DNA of 55,967 nt from an uncultured Porphyromonadaceae bacterium (GCA_947176915.1 CAMWSM010000006.1:1-55967), one strand, 5' to 3'; counted from the first letter of the stretch, positions 8,946 through 17,716 are shown. Program-made: numbers and translations. Notes: generated by a model not told the origin, from the sequence alone.

Positions 8946-10667
8946 CTAATATCCACCGTAGCCGATATCTTTTTTCTTGAGGATGGCGGGAGGGTCGAGT
9001 TCCGCGCCTTCTACGATTTTCTTCATCACGCGGGCTATATTCTTCGCTAAGAGGATGCGACGCTCATCCCACAGGACTTTGTGCCATTCGATACGCAGAA
9101 CGATGTGGTTCGCCTCAGGAGCGTTGATGTTGCGGAGCACCATCCGCTTGTTGGATGTGTCGTGATAGCGCTGATGATTCAAGTTGAGGTCGAGTTCCTC
9201 TTTCATCACTTTCGACATCTCTTCGTATATCTGCCTGTAAGTTTCCTTGTCATTTATGAGGAGATTTTCGCCATCGAGCGTTTCATCCCCACTCTTTCCG
9301 CCGACGGCGAAGTGCAGCTGTTCGGGATATTCCGGCTCAAGGGCACCGCTCGCCACAATCAGCGTCAAGGTCCATGCCCCAGGGCGCGATGCGAGCATCT
9401 CGAGGTCGGCAGCAAAATCCTTATACTCCTCCGCTTTGTCGTCGGGGTTGTTGATAAACACCGATTGATAAGGCGCGGCTGTGCCGATCTCACGCGAGAT
9501 GTAATTGAAATTTCCTATCAATGCCACATAGAATGCGAAATTGCCGATGCCGGCGTCAACGTTGCTCGATGGCGACACGATCGTGATTCTCGATCCGCGA
9601 TCGATGCAGAGTCCATACGGACGGTTGGTGATGAAATGCTCCACGGCGAGTTCATCCGTAGCCATTTTCGCCTTGGGTATGGTCGTACCCGTACTGACAA
9701 GCCTGAAGCGTGGTGATTCCGATTCATTGACGGCATCCACAATCTCATCCAACTTCAATCCGAGCCTTGCCTGAAGATAATTGAATGTCTTGAATGGGGG
9801 TGTCACCTGAAATCTGCTCGGGCGGTCGAGCTTGCGCTGAAATGCGCCGTGCAGTTTGGCGGCGTTTTTGGTCACGTTGGCGCGGTTGGCCTCTTTCTCG
9901 AGAGCCTCCGTAAAGCCGGCGCCGATAATACCGGCCGGCACAGCCACGATGGCGATTCCGAGCAGACCCACGATGCAGGCAATGACGCGGCCAACGCCGG
10001 TGATGGGAGGTGTGTCGGCAAACTGCCCGGGGTCGCCGATATATTGCGCGAAAGCCCAGATCACGGAGATAAATCCGTTCTTATACACATCCGGCTGCGC
10101 ATCATGCTCGCAGAAGAAGAGCACAAGGCTAAGGATAATGGTAACGACGATGAGAAACTGCATCGAGACGATCAGCTCGCGGCGTTTCTCCTTGATGGCA
10201 TTGCTCAGAAGAGAGAAGGATTTGGAATAACGCCCTATGCGCATCGTGCGCACCACGCGCGCGGTCCGCAGCAGCTTGAAAGCGGCCACAGGGAGCGGAA
10301 AAATCCATTGGAGATAGAAGGGGAAAGTGGAAAGGACATCTATAGCTCCATAGAACGTGAAGCAGTATTTCAGACGTCCTTTCCATCCTTTAAAGGCAGG
10401 GTTGATGCAAGGAGCGACCCAGATGCGCAGCGAGACCTCGATGGTGAAGAAAATCAGGGTGCCTATATCCACCCATTTCAGGAATTTTCTCAACTCGGGG
10501 TCAAGATCGAAAGTAGACAGGAAGATCTCTGTCGTGCTGACAAGAATCATCACAATGATGAGCCAGTCGACGATGTTGTGCCATTTGCGTGTATGCAGGT
10601 TGTCGTCAAACACACGCGCCAGCTTAATCTTAAACGATTCGTCGTTTCCTTCTTTCATTTCTCGCAT
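8946..10667 (-). CDS. Six-helix voltage-gated-type ion channel with atypical pore and large cytosolic domain
   Basis: An ion channel subunit of about 573 aa. Six membrane helices are visible, numbered from the TTG three codons upstream of the chosen ATG: 38-56, 69-88, 105-126, an arginine-rich S4-like helix at 134-153 (LLRTARVVRTMRIGRY), 168-189, and a pore-lining helix at 231-258 (VGLLGIAIVAVPAGIIGAGF). The last helix is typical of KvAP/Kch-type channels. The pore loop reads FAQYIGDPGQFADTPP (208-223) where a K+ channel has TVGYGD, so ion selectivity cannot be assumed. Residues 270-576 form an unrecognised soluble domain. It is the last gene of the transposon cargo cluster, 28-37 bp after the 65-aa gene. 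Confidence 0.85.
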   Translation of the reverse strand: MREMKEGNDESFKIKLARVFDDNLHTRKWHNIVDWLIIVMILVSTTEIFLSTFDLDPELRKFLKWVDIGTLIFFTIEVSLRIWVAPCINPAFKGWKGRLKYCFTFYGAIDVLSTFPFYLQWIFPLPVAAFKLLRTARVVRTMRIGRYSKSFSLLSNAIKEKRRELIVSMQFLIVVTIILSLVLFFCEHDAQPDVYKNGFISVIWAFAQYIGDPGQFADTPPITGVGRVIACIVGLLGIAIVAVPAGIIGAGFTEALEKEANRANVTKNAAKLHGAFQRKLDRPSRFQVTPPFKTFNYLQARLGLKLDEIVDAVNESESPRFRLVSTGTTIPKAKMATDELAVEHFITNRPYGLCIDRGSRITIVSPSSNVDAGIGNFAFYVALIGNFNYISREIGTAAPYQSVFINNPDDKAEEYKDFAADLEMLASRPGAWTLTLIVASGALEPEYPEQLHFAVGGKSGDETLDGENLLINDKETYRQIYEEMSKVMKEELDLNLNHQRYHDTSNKRMVLRNINAPEANHIVLRIEWHKVLWDERRILLAKNIARVMKKIVEGAELDPPAILKKKDIGYGGY

Positions 10668-10704
10668 CTGTATCAATCCTTTTTCAACGGTTTGTGATCT
10701 TCAA

Positions 10705-10902
10705 TTACAACTTGACAATGTCAAAGTTGGAAGCATAGCAGTAAGATTCGGGAAGGTCTTTCCCGAATGTCTGCTTGATTGCGGCTTTGATCTTGTTGGC
10801 ATCTACTCCTGTGCCATTGGCTGTGAGCACCTGGAATGTTGTGCCTTTGGGAATGTCGTTAGACCCGATTGTTCTTTTCGCTGTAAGCTTGAATGCTGGC
10901 AT
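10705..10902 (-). CDS. Small conserved-looking protein of unknown function (65 aa)
   Basis: A soluble 65-aa protein with an ATG start and no signal peptide, beginning MPAFKLTAKRTIG and containing a predicted amphipathic helix (DANKIKAAIKQTFG, 35-48). I do not recognise it with certainty. The codon use looks coding, it has the same strand and tight spacing as its neighbours (37 bp before the channel gene), and nothing overlaps it. Its N-terminus faintly resembles that of the 315-aa protein in the same cluster (MAKFIITA), which may be chance. Confidence 0.72.
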   Translation of the reverse strand: MPAFKLTAKRTIGSNDIPKGTTFQVLTANGTGVDANKIKAAIKQTFGKDLPESYCYASNFDIVKL

Positions 10903-10958
10903 AATTATAATTTTTAATGGTTAATGAATAATGTTTAATGATTTTATATTTAAGTGCA

Positions 10959-10980
10959 CCGCCGCCACGGAGTGTCGGCG
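10959..10980. repeat. 22-bp hairpin repeat, copy 2
   Basis: Identical to 8874-8895. It lies 16 bp after the stop codon of the 705-aa WG-repeat gene and before the 65-aa gene. Confidence 0.75.
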
Positions 10981-10995
10981 TTACACCTGAATGTT

Positions 10996-13113
10996 TTATG
11001 CGAACTGGATTACGATAACGCCCTCTTTATCGTGGGATACTTTCTGGAGCACGAACGGCAACGCCAAAGTTCCTGTGGGGCTGAAGATCCCTTTCTTACC
11101 CTCCTTGTCCACGGTAATGAGCGTGCCGAGATTGTAAACACGGTTCTCAAAAGTTTCATGAGCCACACCGTCTTTGGTCACGAACGTCCACATCGGCTGC
11201 TTGTCGACCTTCATGCTAACTAAGGCGCATCCGTTTTCAAAATTCTCTGCCTCTTCAAACGTGGGTTTGATGGCGATGTGCCCCTCTGTATCGAGATACC
11301 CTAATTTTCTTCCGACTCTGAACTTGATCATCCCCTCGGCGGGTTCATAAACGTCAAGATTTGCTACGGGTTTGGTGAGTTCTTTGCCGTCGTGATTGAT
11401 GAGAATGGATTTATCATTGTTCAAGACAATGGCATATCCATTCTTAAAGTCACGATAGATCTGGTCGTAAGCCGGAGTGATCACCCATTCGTTTTTATCG
11501 TTGATGAATCCCCATTTGCCATCTTTCTTGGCTCCGATTAGTCCTTCCGACATATTCTCAATAGAATCATATTCAGCCGGAATCACCCATTGACCCTTGT
11601 TGTTCAGAAGACCATATTTTCCCTCGCTCATAGCTCTAACCGTTCCGTTGTCCTCAAAAGCATTGATCCGATCAAATACACAGGGCGTGATCTCACTTCC
11701 GTCCAAACCGAGCAACCCGGCTTTGCCATCTTTATTTTCCACTACGATCACTCCCCCGTTTTCATCCACACGGCACGATTTGAACTCGTCGGGATTGACT
11801 ATAAAACGGCCGTCGGTAGTCACCACACCCTCTTTCTCCCATTGCTCAACGGAAATTCTGACAGGTAGACCTTCAGTGCGCGGGGTGTCGATATAGTAGA
11901 ACTCAGGCTTGATGATCTTTTTACCCGAAAGGTCATAGACACCATCTTTGTCATCCTTGCTTACCTTTACCAATTGGGTGATTCCCCACTTCTCCAAATT
12001 ATCAAATTCGCACGGCAAGATGAAATTGCCCGACTCATCAAGCAGTCCATATTTATCGTCCTTGATAGCGATCATATAGCCATCCCAAGGCTCATCGTAT
12101 TGGAACCTGAACTTTTCCACCTTGTCGCAGATCTCGCGTCCGGTTTTGTCGATGATAAAGGTGCGCTTATCTTTTGACACCCTTGCGAAATTTCCGGAGA
12201 ACTTTGATCCGCTGTCATATTCAAACGGGAGGGCGATGTTTCCATTTGTGTCAAGATAACCGCATTTGCCGTCCTTAATTGCTCCGGCCAAACCCTCGCT
12301 AAAGTCTCCTATTTTGCTATATACAGGCTCAATGACGACGCCATCCTCACTGATGATGCCAGAGCCTCCGGGCGTTACGGAGAAATCATAATATACCTTA
12401 TCTCCCACAGTCCGGCGTTCGGAGGCCGCGTAAGGCATGAAAGAGACTTTATCATAAATCAGCGGGAGCACCACCTTCCCTTCGCGGTCGATAAGGCCGA
12501 CCTTATTCGCTTTGGTCACGATGGCATATCCGGCTCTCCAGAAATCACCTTCAAGGCTCGGGGCAACATAGTCATATTCGGGGGCAATGACCATTTTGCC
12601 GGTTTTGTCGATAAACCCGACTTTCCCGTCTACTCTTACTGACGCAAGATTATCTTGGAATGAGAAGGCAGATTCATAGACAGGCTCGATCACCATATTC
12701 CCCTCCATGTCGATGAAACCGTATTTGCCGTTTTTCACAACGCCTGCCAATCCCTCGCGGAAAAACGGGGCTGAGGAGTCCTCATACTGAGGGGCGATCA
12801 CGATCTCCCCTTTTTCATTTATAAAGCCCCAGCGGCTGTCAACGCGCACAGCAGCGAGGCCACCGTTGAAGTCGGCGATATTCTCATATATCGGCGCCAC
12901 AGCCACGGATCCGTCAAGGCGGAGGAAGCCATATTTCCCATCTTTTTTAAAGATTGCGAATCCATTCTGCGGGTCGCGGATGAAATCGTAAGCGCTGTCG
13001 CCGAGAAGATTCCCCTCGGCATCAATCAGTGCATACAGCCCTGAATTGGTCGCTGCAAACTCCTCCCATTTCTGTAGACGCTCGTCTACAACAGGTTTAA
13101 CTTTCTTTGCCAT
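10996..13113 (-). CDS. WG-repeat protein (705 aa)
   Basis: A cytosolic-looking protein without signal peptide, built almost wholly of about 17 WG-type repeats of roughly 40 aa. Each has a short hairpin such as WGFINEKG, YGFIDMEG, VGFIDKTG, CGYLDTNG or YGLLDESG, followed by I-PxYD/E and a hydrophobic strand. Such repeats make extended beta-rich scaffolds and are usually taken as binding surfaces; no catalytic motif is visible. It is a paralogue of the 525-aa protein two genes upstream. Thirty-four bp separate it from the preceding gene, so the two are probably co-transcribed. Confidence 0.93.
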   Translation of the reverse strand: MAKKVKPVVDERLQKWEEFAATNSGLYALIDAEGNLLGDSAYDFIRDPQNGFAIFKKDGKYGFLRLDGSVAVAPIYENIADFNGGLAAVRVDSRWGFINEKGEIVIAPQYEDSSAPFFREGLAGVVKNGKYGFIDMEGNMVIEPVYESAFSFQDNLASVRVDGKVGFIDKTGKMVIAPEYDYVAPSLEGDFWRAGYAIVTKANKVGLIDREGKVVLPLIYDKVSFMPYAASERRTVGDKVYYDFSVTPGGSGIISEDGVVIEPVYSKIGDFSEGLAGAIKDGKCGYLDTNGNIALPFEYDSGSKFSGNFARVSKDKRTFIIDKTGREICDKVEKFRFQYDEPWDGYMIAIKDDKYGLLDESGNFILPCEFDNLEKWGITQLVKVSKDDKDGVYDLSGKKIIKPEFYYIDTPRTEGLPVRISVEQWEKEGVVTTDGRFIVNPDEFKSCRVDENGGVIVVENKDGKAGLLGLDGSEITPCVFDRINAFEDNGTVRAMSEGKYGLLNNKGQWVIPAEYDSIENMSEGLIGAKKDGKWGFINDKNEWVITPAYDQIYRDFKNGYAIVLNNDKSILINHDGKELTKPVANLDVYEPAEGMIKFRVGRKLGYLDTEGHIAIKPTFEEAENFENGCALVSMKVDKQPMWTFVTKDGVAHETFENRVYNLGTLITVDKEGKKGIFSPTGTLALPFVLQKVSHDKEGVIVIQFA

Positions 13114-13147
13114 CTCGTTTCGTTGTATTTGTTACATAATTAATAAT

Positions 13148-13633
13148 TCAATCGGATGCCAGTATCCCCCCGATCGTGGCACTCAAATCGCTTATATGTA
13201 GCGTTTTCTCAGCCGGGAAGAACGCGACGTTGCGGTAAACCCGCGAATACATCTCATAATCCTTTTCATGATCGGCGCTGAAAAAGGCGTAAGTGTCGCG
13301 GATGGTCTCGGGTGTGACCCAATTGAGGTCGTTGAGTGCGACCTTCGGGTTTATAAGGATCTTCTTCTGCCGCTTGTAAGAGATAAGAATAGTGGCTGTG
13401 TTCTCAATCCCTATCACCCATCGGGGATGATCTTTTCTGATCGCATCACGAATAAACTTCTTCGGAGCCTTCCCGGAGTTATAATAATCCGTATTGGTGT
13501 AGACCTTGCCGCCGATCTTCTGACACTCGTCTTCCTCGAACATCTCAGAGATCATAAAGCCGGTCTGGATATCCAAAGTAGGATTTTCCTCCTCCCAATA
13601 CTGGAGGAAGAAAACTACATCTACATCGTTCAT
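13148..13633 (-). CDS. Hypothetical protein between two WG-repeat genes (161 aa)
   Basis: A protein with no recognised domain, signal peptide or membrane segment. From the chosen ATG it begins MNDVDVVFFLQYWEEENP. That ATG overlaps the stop of the upstream WG-repeat gene as ATGA at 13630-13633, which suggests translational coupling and is why I prefer it to an ATG six codons upstream. The sequence looks like a compact alpha/beta domain with many aromatic residues (TDYYNSGKAPKKFIRDAI, HPRWVIGIENTATILISYK). Because it sits between two WG-repeat genes it may act with them, but no function can be read from the sequence. Confidence 0.85.
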   Translation of the reverse strand: MNDVDVVFFLQYWEEENPTLDIQTGFMISEMFEEDECQKIGGKVYTNTDYYNSGKAPKKFIRDAIRKDHPRWVIGIENTATILISYKRQKKILINPKVALNDLNWVTPETIRDTYAFFSADHEKDYEMYSRVYRNVAFFPAEKTLHISDLSATIGGILASD

Positions 13634-15207
13634 TTCACCTTCGGAATCCAACCCCAGATACCACCGGCGGTGAGAAGCACCTCCGCATAAACAGGCTCTA
13701 AGATTACCTTGCCCGTAGCGATTTCCACTACACCAAACTTGCCGCCGGGAGCCTGAATCTTAATCATGCCGCTAACGGGTTTATCTACCACACGAGCCGG
13801 GATGACCACCTGCTCGCCGGTGTTGACGTTCAGAATCTTAGGCTCATTTTCGTCAGCATTGTTAACGAAATAATAACCTTCGCCTAAAGGCGAAACGTGA
13901 GGAAGATTAGTGGCTACAACTTCACCGGTCTTGTTGATGATGCTGTAATCATCTCTCTTACCGCTGATAGCGAAGCCTTCGCCGAATGCCCATCCGCGGG
14001 CATCGATGGAAACCTTCACCTGACCCTTTTCGTCGATATAGATGGTCTTGTCATCCTGATAGAGATTAAGCAGACCGTCGGAGAATTCAACCTGGTTGAT
14101 ATATGAGGCCGGAATATTCCATTCCTGCGCTATGAGTTCTTTTCCGTTGTGGTCGATCACACCCCATTTCTTGCCCTCGGACGATACGAGAATCATTTCG
14201 GGGAATATACCCGCAGACTTGCCTTCAAAGATGGTGGTGCCGTCAGGACGCTGGATCTTGATTCCATCAAATCCTTTCTTTATGTAAAGAAGCCCATGCA
14301 TATAGTCAAGGTTCAAATATTCGACCTTAACAATAAAGTTGCCTTTCAAGTCAGCGATGCCATACTTGTTCCCCTTTTCAAGCTCCATATAACCCTCTTC
14401 CCGGTAGAGATGAATACGGTCATACTCAGCGGGGAGAAGCCAATTGCCGGATGCGTCTACCACACCTTGCTTCTCACCTGAACCAACCACTAAGATCAGA
14501 CCTTCGGTATCGTCGAAATCATAAATCTCGTCATACTTCGGCTCAACCACAACCTTGAGGTCCTGATTAATCAATCCATATTTCTCGTCTTTCCCGATGG
14601 TGCAGTATTTCTTAACGCCATCCATGCGGCCAAAGCCCCCTATTGAAGAATACTCAGGTTCAAGCACCCAATTGCCTGACAAATCAATGATACCTACTTT
14701 CCCTTTCTCTTCGCACGCCACGGCCACATTATTGTAGAAGTTGTCGAGACGGATATACTTTGGAGCGACAACCACGTTGCCTTCCAGGTCGAACGCGCAC
14801 TCTTTGCCGGCATCCAGATCCTTGGCTATGATGCGGCCGTCGTAAACATCATTGACGTTTGTATATTCTTCGAAATTGAACAACTCCTCACCCTGCTGGT
14901 TAATGAAGCCATAGTCCGTATCTTTGGTAACCTTATTTTTCTTGGATACCATAAACACGTCTCCTTGCTTCTCTATGCTCAACCAGTCGGCCGGGGTGAT
15001 CATCTCACCTTTGCTATTGACTATTCCCTTTTTCTTCCCTTTATAGAAGGCGCAGTACTCATCGCTAAGATAGCACATTTTTTCAACGCCACTGTAGAAA
15101 TCGGATTGCAATTCTCCGTTAATTTCCGAGAGCTTCTCGCCTTCGCGACTGAACGTCACGACACGATCCTTGTCAGGATCAAATTTGACTGTTTTTTTCT
15201 TTGCCAT
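13630..15207 (-). CDS. WG-repeat protein (525 aa)
   Basis: A cytosolic protein with about 11-12 WG-type repeats (KGIVNSKG, YGFINQQG, VGIIDLSG, QGVVDASG, YGIADLKG, WGVIDHNG, YSIINKTG) and no signal peptide. Its first 25 residues are basic and charged (MAKKKTVKFDPDKDR). It resembles the 705-aa WG protein downstream, implying duplication within the cluster. Its stop codon overlaps the start of the next gene by four bases, and 39 bp separate it from the preceding gene. Its likely role is as a binding scaffold; partner unknown. Confidence 0.93.
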   Translation of the reverse strand: MAKKKTVKFDPDKDRVVTFSREGEKLSEINGELQSDFYSGVEKMCYLSDEYCAFYKGKKKGIVNSKGEMITPADWLSIEKQGDVFMVSKKNKVTKDTDYGFINQQGEELFNFEEYTNVNDVYDGRIIAKDLDAGKECAFDLEGNVVVAPKYIRLDNFYNNVAVACEEKGKVGIIDLSGNWVLEPEYSSIGGFGRMDGVKKYCTIGKDEKYGLINQDLKVVVEPKYDEIYDFDDTEGLILVVGSGEKQGVVDASGNWLLPAEYDRIHLYREEGYMELEKGNKYGIADLKGNFIVKVEYLNLDYMHGLLYIKKGFDGIKIQRPDGTTIFEGKSAGIFPEMILVSSEGKKWGVIDHNGKELIAQEWNIPASYINQVEFSDGLLNLYQDDKTIYIDEKGQVKVSIDARGWAFGEGFAISGKRDDYSIINKTGEVVATNLPHVSPLGEGYYFVNNADENEPKILNVNTGEQVVIPARVVDKPVSGMIKIQAPGGKFGVVEIATGKVILEPVYAEVLLTAGGIWGWIPKVK

Positions 15208-15246
15208 GATTGATTTATTTTTAATCGGCTGTATTACTACTTAACC

Positions 15247-16194
15247 TCACTCCCATTCTTCTTCCAGAGCTTCCCAGATCGTTTCGCTGCTGATCTCGCG
15301 CTCCGACTCTACGTCAAGCTCGATATCGTATTGCTTGCCGTCATAGACCACTCCGGTGTTGATCTCCAGCTCTGCATTGGGAACTACAAATTCCGAATAC
15401 ATAAAATGCAGTTTCTTGGGGTCGAACTTCTCACCCTCCTTGATTTTGATGGTGATGTAAGCCGGAACCTTTGTCTGGATCATTTCAATTCGGCCTACAC
15501 CCTCCTCCTCGGCTTCGTAGAGATCACATCCGCCAAAGTCAAAGACCTCATCAGGCTGTTTGCCATCATACTGAGCATAAGCCGGGTCGATGAATTTCTC
15601 GGCGTCCGAATCGTAGATATCTTCGGGCCATTCGTAGCTTGTGATCTGGTTTCCGAAATCCCCGAGGGAGTATTCGGTCTCCTCATCTCCGTCTTTCACT
15701 TTGATTTCGAAGTATTCGCTATCCCTCATAGCATTGTAGCACTCAGAGAAATCGTCGTCGATGTCATACACATCCAGACGGCAACCCTCTCCGTAGAGCT
15801 GGATTTCTATCTCTTTCTCCTTCGCATTAGCCGGAGCGGCATTCTCATCCCTCTTATAAGAGAGGTATTCCTCCATTTTCGCCTTTGTCATTCCGTTGGG
15901 GAGTTCGGAGGCTACGGCAAGGGTAATGCCGTCAAGCACCTTGACCCAGTTGTCTTTGGTATAGACCTTGACTTTCAGGTTGAGGTCGTTCTGAAATGCC
16001 TCCTCGAACTTGCCGACAGTGCGGCTTGTGCGACATTCCAATTCCCCTTCCTTTGCTCCGAGCGACACTAATGTAGCATCGTCGGCCGCCTCACTGCGCC
16101 CCTCATAGACGCGGAGCACACCGCCTACCTCTTTGCCGAACTGATCCTTAAGTTCGGCGACCGTGGTTGTTGCTGTGATTATGAATTTTGCCAT
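15247..16194 (-). CDS. Hypothetical protein with possible ubiquitin-like (beta-grasp) N-terminal domain (315 aa)
   Basis: The chosen ATG gives MAKFIITATTTVAELKDQFG; a longer frame adds 17 unlikely residues. Residues 1-55 have the order strand, strand, helix (TVAELKDQFGKEVG), strand (GVLRVYEGRSEAADDATLVSLG), where LRVYxGR and DDATLxSLG resemble the later strands of ubiquitin-like folds. The fold call is my inference from pattern, not a search. The middle (about 60-130) and the acidic C-terminal half (130-315, rich in Asp and Glu) are unrecognised. The C-terminus ends EEEWE, with no di-glycine for conjugation. It is followed after 39 bp by a WG-repeat gene. Confidence 0.82.
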   Translation of the reverse strand: MAKFIITATTTVAELKDQFGKEVGGVLRVYEGRSEAADDATLVSLGAKEGELECRTSRTVGKFEEAFQNDLNLKVKVYTKDNWVKVLDGITLAVASELPNGMTKAKMEEYLSYKRDENAAPANAKEKEIEIQLYGEGCRLDVYDIDDDFSECYNAMRDSEYFEIKVKDGDEETEYSLGDFGNQITSYEWPEDIYDSDAEKFIDPAYAQYDGKQPDEVFDFGGCDLYEAEEEGVGRIEMIQTKVPAYITIKIKEGEKFDPKKLHFMYSEFVVPNAELEINTGVVYDGKQYDIELDVESEREISSETIWEALEEEWE

Positions 16195-16306
16195 AACTCT
16201 TTTTAATGTTAAATGTCTAATGTTTAATGATAAGCCTCCTCTCACCTCTCACTTATTAGAATAAATTAACAAGATAATGCAAAAAATTTAGTGCATAGCG
16301 AAATTT

Positions 16307-16774
16307 TTATTCCTGTGGCACGATGAGTATGTGCGGACAGGCTTTGGAACCCTCCGAAAGATACCCGGGATTCTGACGGCTGCGCGCCCCAATCTTATAA
16401 TCGGAGAAAGAGAGAGTGGTGTTGAACGGAGTCGGCACCTCGTCCTCTTTTCTGAGCGCATATTTCACCAGATACTGTATATCTTCCTTATCTTCAGAGT
16501 CGGGAATCCTGTCGATGTTGTCAAAGATGATGGAATCTGCATCCTGCACAATCCGGCACAGCGTCAGGTAATCAATCGGCCGGGAGAGATCGATGTAAAG
16601 GGCACCGTTTTCTTTAGCTACTTTTAAGAGATCGATTTCGCGCTGCGGGTCGACAAGCAGCACAGGAGCATAACCATCGCTGAAAGATTTTGAGAAATCC
16701 TTTTCAAGCCGGTTAATCGTCTCCTGTGCCCTGACAAGCTGGCGGTCAAGATCTTCTGAGTTGAGAATAGACAT
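16307..16774 (-). CDS. Hypothetical 155-aa protein, P-loop-ATPase-like strand pattern without Walker A
   Basis: Begins MSILNSEDLDRQLVRAQETI with a likely coiled-coil start, then alternating strands and helices. DSIIFDNIDRIPDSEDKED (about 79-97) looks like the strand and acidic end of a Walker B element. The C-terminal strand CPHILIV resembles the sensor strand of AAA-type folds. There is no GxxxxGK[ST], so nucleotide binding is doubtful; it could be a degenerate ATPase half. The start ATG is 3 bp after the stop of the preceding nuclease-like gene, so the two are surely co-translated. A 112-bp gap follows before the next gene. Confidence 0.8.
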   Translation of the reverse strand: MSILNSEDLDRQLVRAQETINRLEKDFSKSFSDGYAPVLLVDPQREIDLLKVAKENGALYIDLSRPIDYLTLCRIVQDADSIIFDNIDRIPDSEDKEDIQYLVKYALRKEDEVPTPFNTTLSFSDYKIGARSRQNPGYLSEGSKACPHILIVPQE

Positions 16775-16777
16775 AGC

Positions 16778-17419
16778 TTATTTATCGGGAAAGATTTTCA
16801 CAAAGCAATTATCGCCGGCATACATATCCCACTCCACGGGATAGGAATGGCGCAGGTCGATCGATTTGTAGCTCGAATTCTCCTCAACGGCGCATGATTC
16901 TATCGTGCCGTCGGCGATACTGAATTTTAACCCTTTGTCGGCAAGCAGGTTGGTATTTCGGGTGTAAACAATCTCGCAGATGAGAAGACCGAGATGTGTT
17001 TCCTGATATTTTTCAAGGTTCTGCAGATCCTTATACACCGAGTAGCGGGCATCGGTGACCGCCGCATTCTTCTTATGGAGGAAGCATTTCAATTCAATAG
17101 CGGCCGAGGCAACGGTCTCTGAATCCTTTTCGAATTCAATCCAGATATCGGCTCGAGCATTCTTAGGACTCTTCTCCGTTCCTGCGTCCTTCTGCACAGC
17201 CTCCAGTCTTATAGAGAAATGCTCATCCTTGGCAAATTCGTTGACTTGCCCTAACTGAAGGAGGATATTGCTCAAAAACAACTGCATCGAGGCTTCGTTT
17301 TCGAGGGATATCACACCTCCGGCCACCTGCTGGCAGAAGATTTCGTAACCTTCGTCGATAATCTTCCGAAGGCGCTGGGCGGGCGAAAGAATTTGTTTGG
17401 GATCTTTGGTCGGCTTCAT
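16778..17419 (-). CDS. PD-(D/E)XK-nuclease-like protein (213 aa)
   Basis: A soluble protein with RADIWIEFEKDSETVASAAIELKCF at about 108-132. An Asp at the end of one strand followed by ELK on the next is the metal-binding signature of the restriction-endonuclease-like fold; the Asp, Glu and Lys are all present. Upstream, residues 40-75 have the helix that usually carries the first acidic residue. Many such proteins cleave DNA, others only bind it, and no specificity can be read here. It lies 15 bp after the HTH gene and 3 bp before the 155-aa gene, which suggests a regulated nucleic-acid-related module. Confidence 0.8.
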   Translation of the reverse strand: MKPTKDPKQILSPAQRLRKIIDEGYEIFCQQVAGGVISLENEASMQLFLSNILLQLGQVNEFAKDEHFSIRLEAVQKDAGTEKSPKNARADIWIEFEKDSETVASAAIELKCFLHKKNAAVTDARYSVYKDLQNLEKYQETHLGLLICEIVYTRNTNLLADKGLKFSIADGTIESCAVEENSSYKSIDLRHSYPVEWDMYAGDNCFVKIFPDK

Positions 17420-17434
17420 TGTGGGTTCGATTTG

Positions 17435-17716
17435 TTAAGGGTTGGTATTGGATTGATGCAAGTTAGCAGAGAAGTAAGCAAAGAAGTCGGTATTCAGGAC
17501 TAAACTCAATTTATAGAGCAGATCTGTGTTGATGCAGGGGCGCGAAAAAATGTCGTAGACGTTGCGTCGGTCGCAGTGAATCTTGCGACTTAGCCAGATG
17601 ACCGTGCGCTCCTGTCGGCGCAACTCCTCCTCAATTATTTTTCCGATATTGACCGGCTCTTTCTCTTTGATAGAATTAGAATCAGCATCCATAGCTCGTT
17701 GTAAATAATATCCCAT
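17435..17716 (-). CDS. Small HTH DNA-binding protein (XRE-like)
   Basis: A 93-aa protein whose residues 24-80 fit a four- to five-helix lambda-repressor-type fold: IGKIIEEELRRQERTVIWLSRKIH, then the recognition-helix-like CDRRNVYDIFSRP, then INTDLLYKLSLVLNTDFFAYF. A start eight codons further in (ATG at 17692) is equally possible. It is the first gene of the cargo cluster and probably regulates it, or is part of a nuclease/HTH pair with the next gene 15 bp downstream. Confidence 0.85.
   Translation of the reverse strand: MGYYLQRAMDADSNSIKEKEPVNIGKIIEEELRRQERTVIWLSRKIHCDRRNVYDIFSRPCINTDLLYKLSLVLNTDFFAYFSANLHQSNTNP

Noticed and set aside
9849-10697. Long open frame of 282 codons on the plus strand opposite the channel gene
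   Set aside because: The minus-strand frame has clear membrane helices and channel motifs. The plus-strand product is His/Asp-rich with no family features, a shadow of codon bias.
16307-16774. Functional P-loop ATPase call for the 155-aa protein
   Set aside because: A Walker B-like strand is visible, but there is no Walker A motif, so nucleotide binding cannot be supported.
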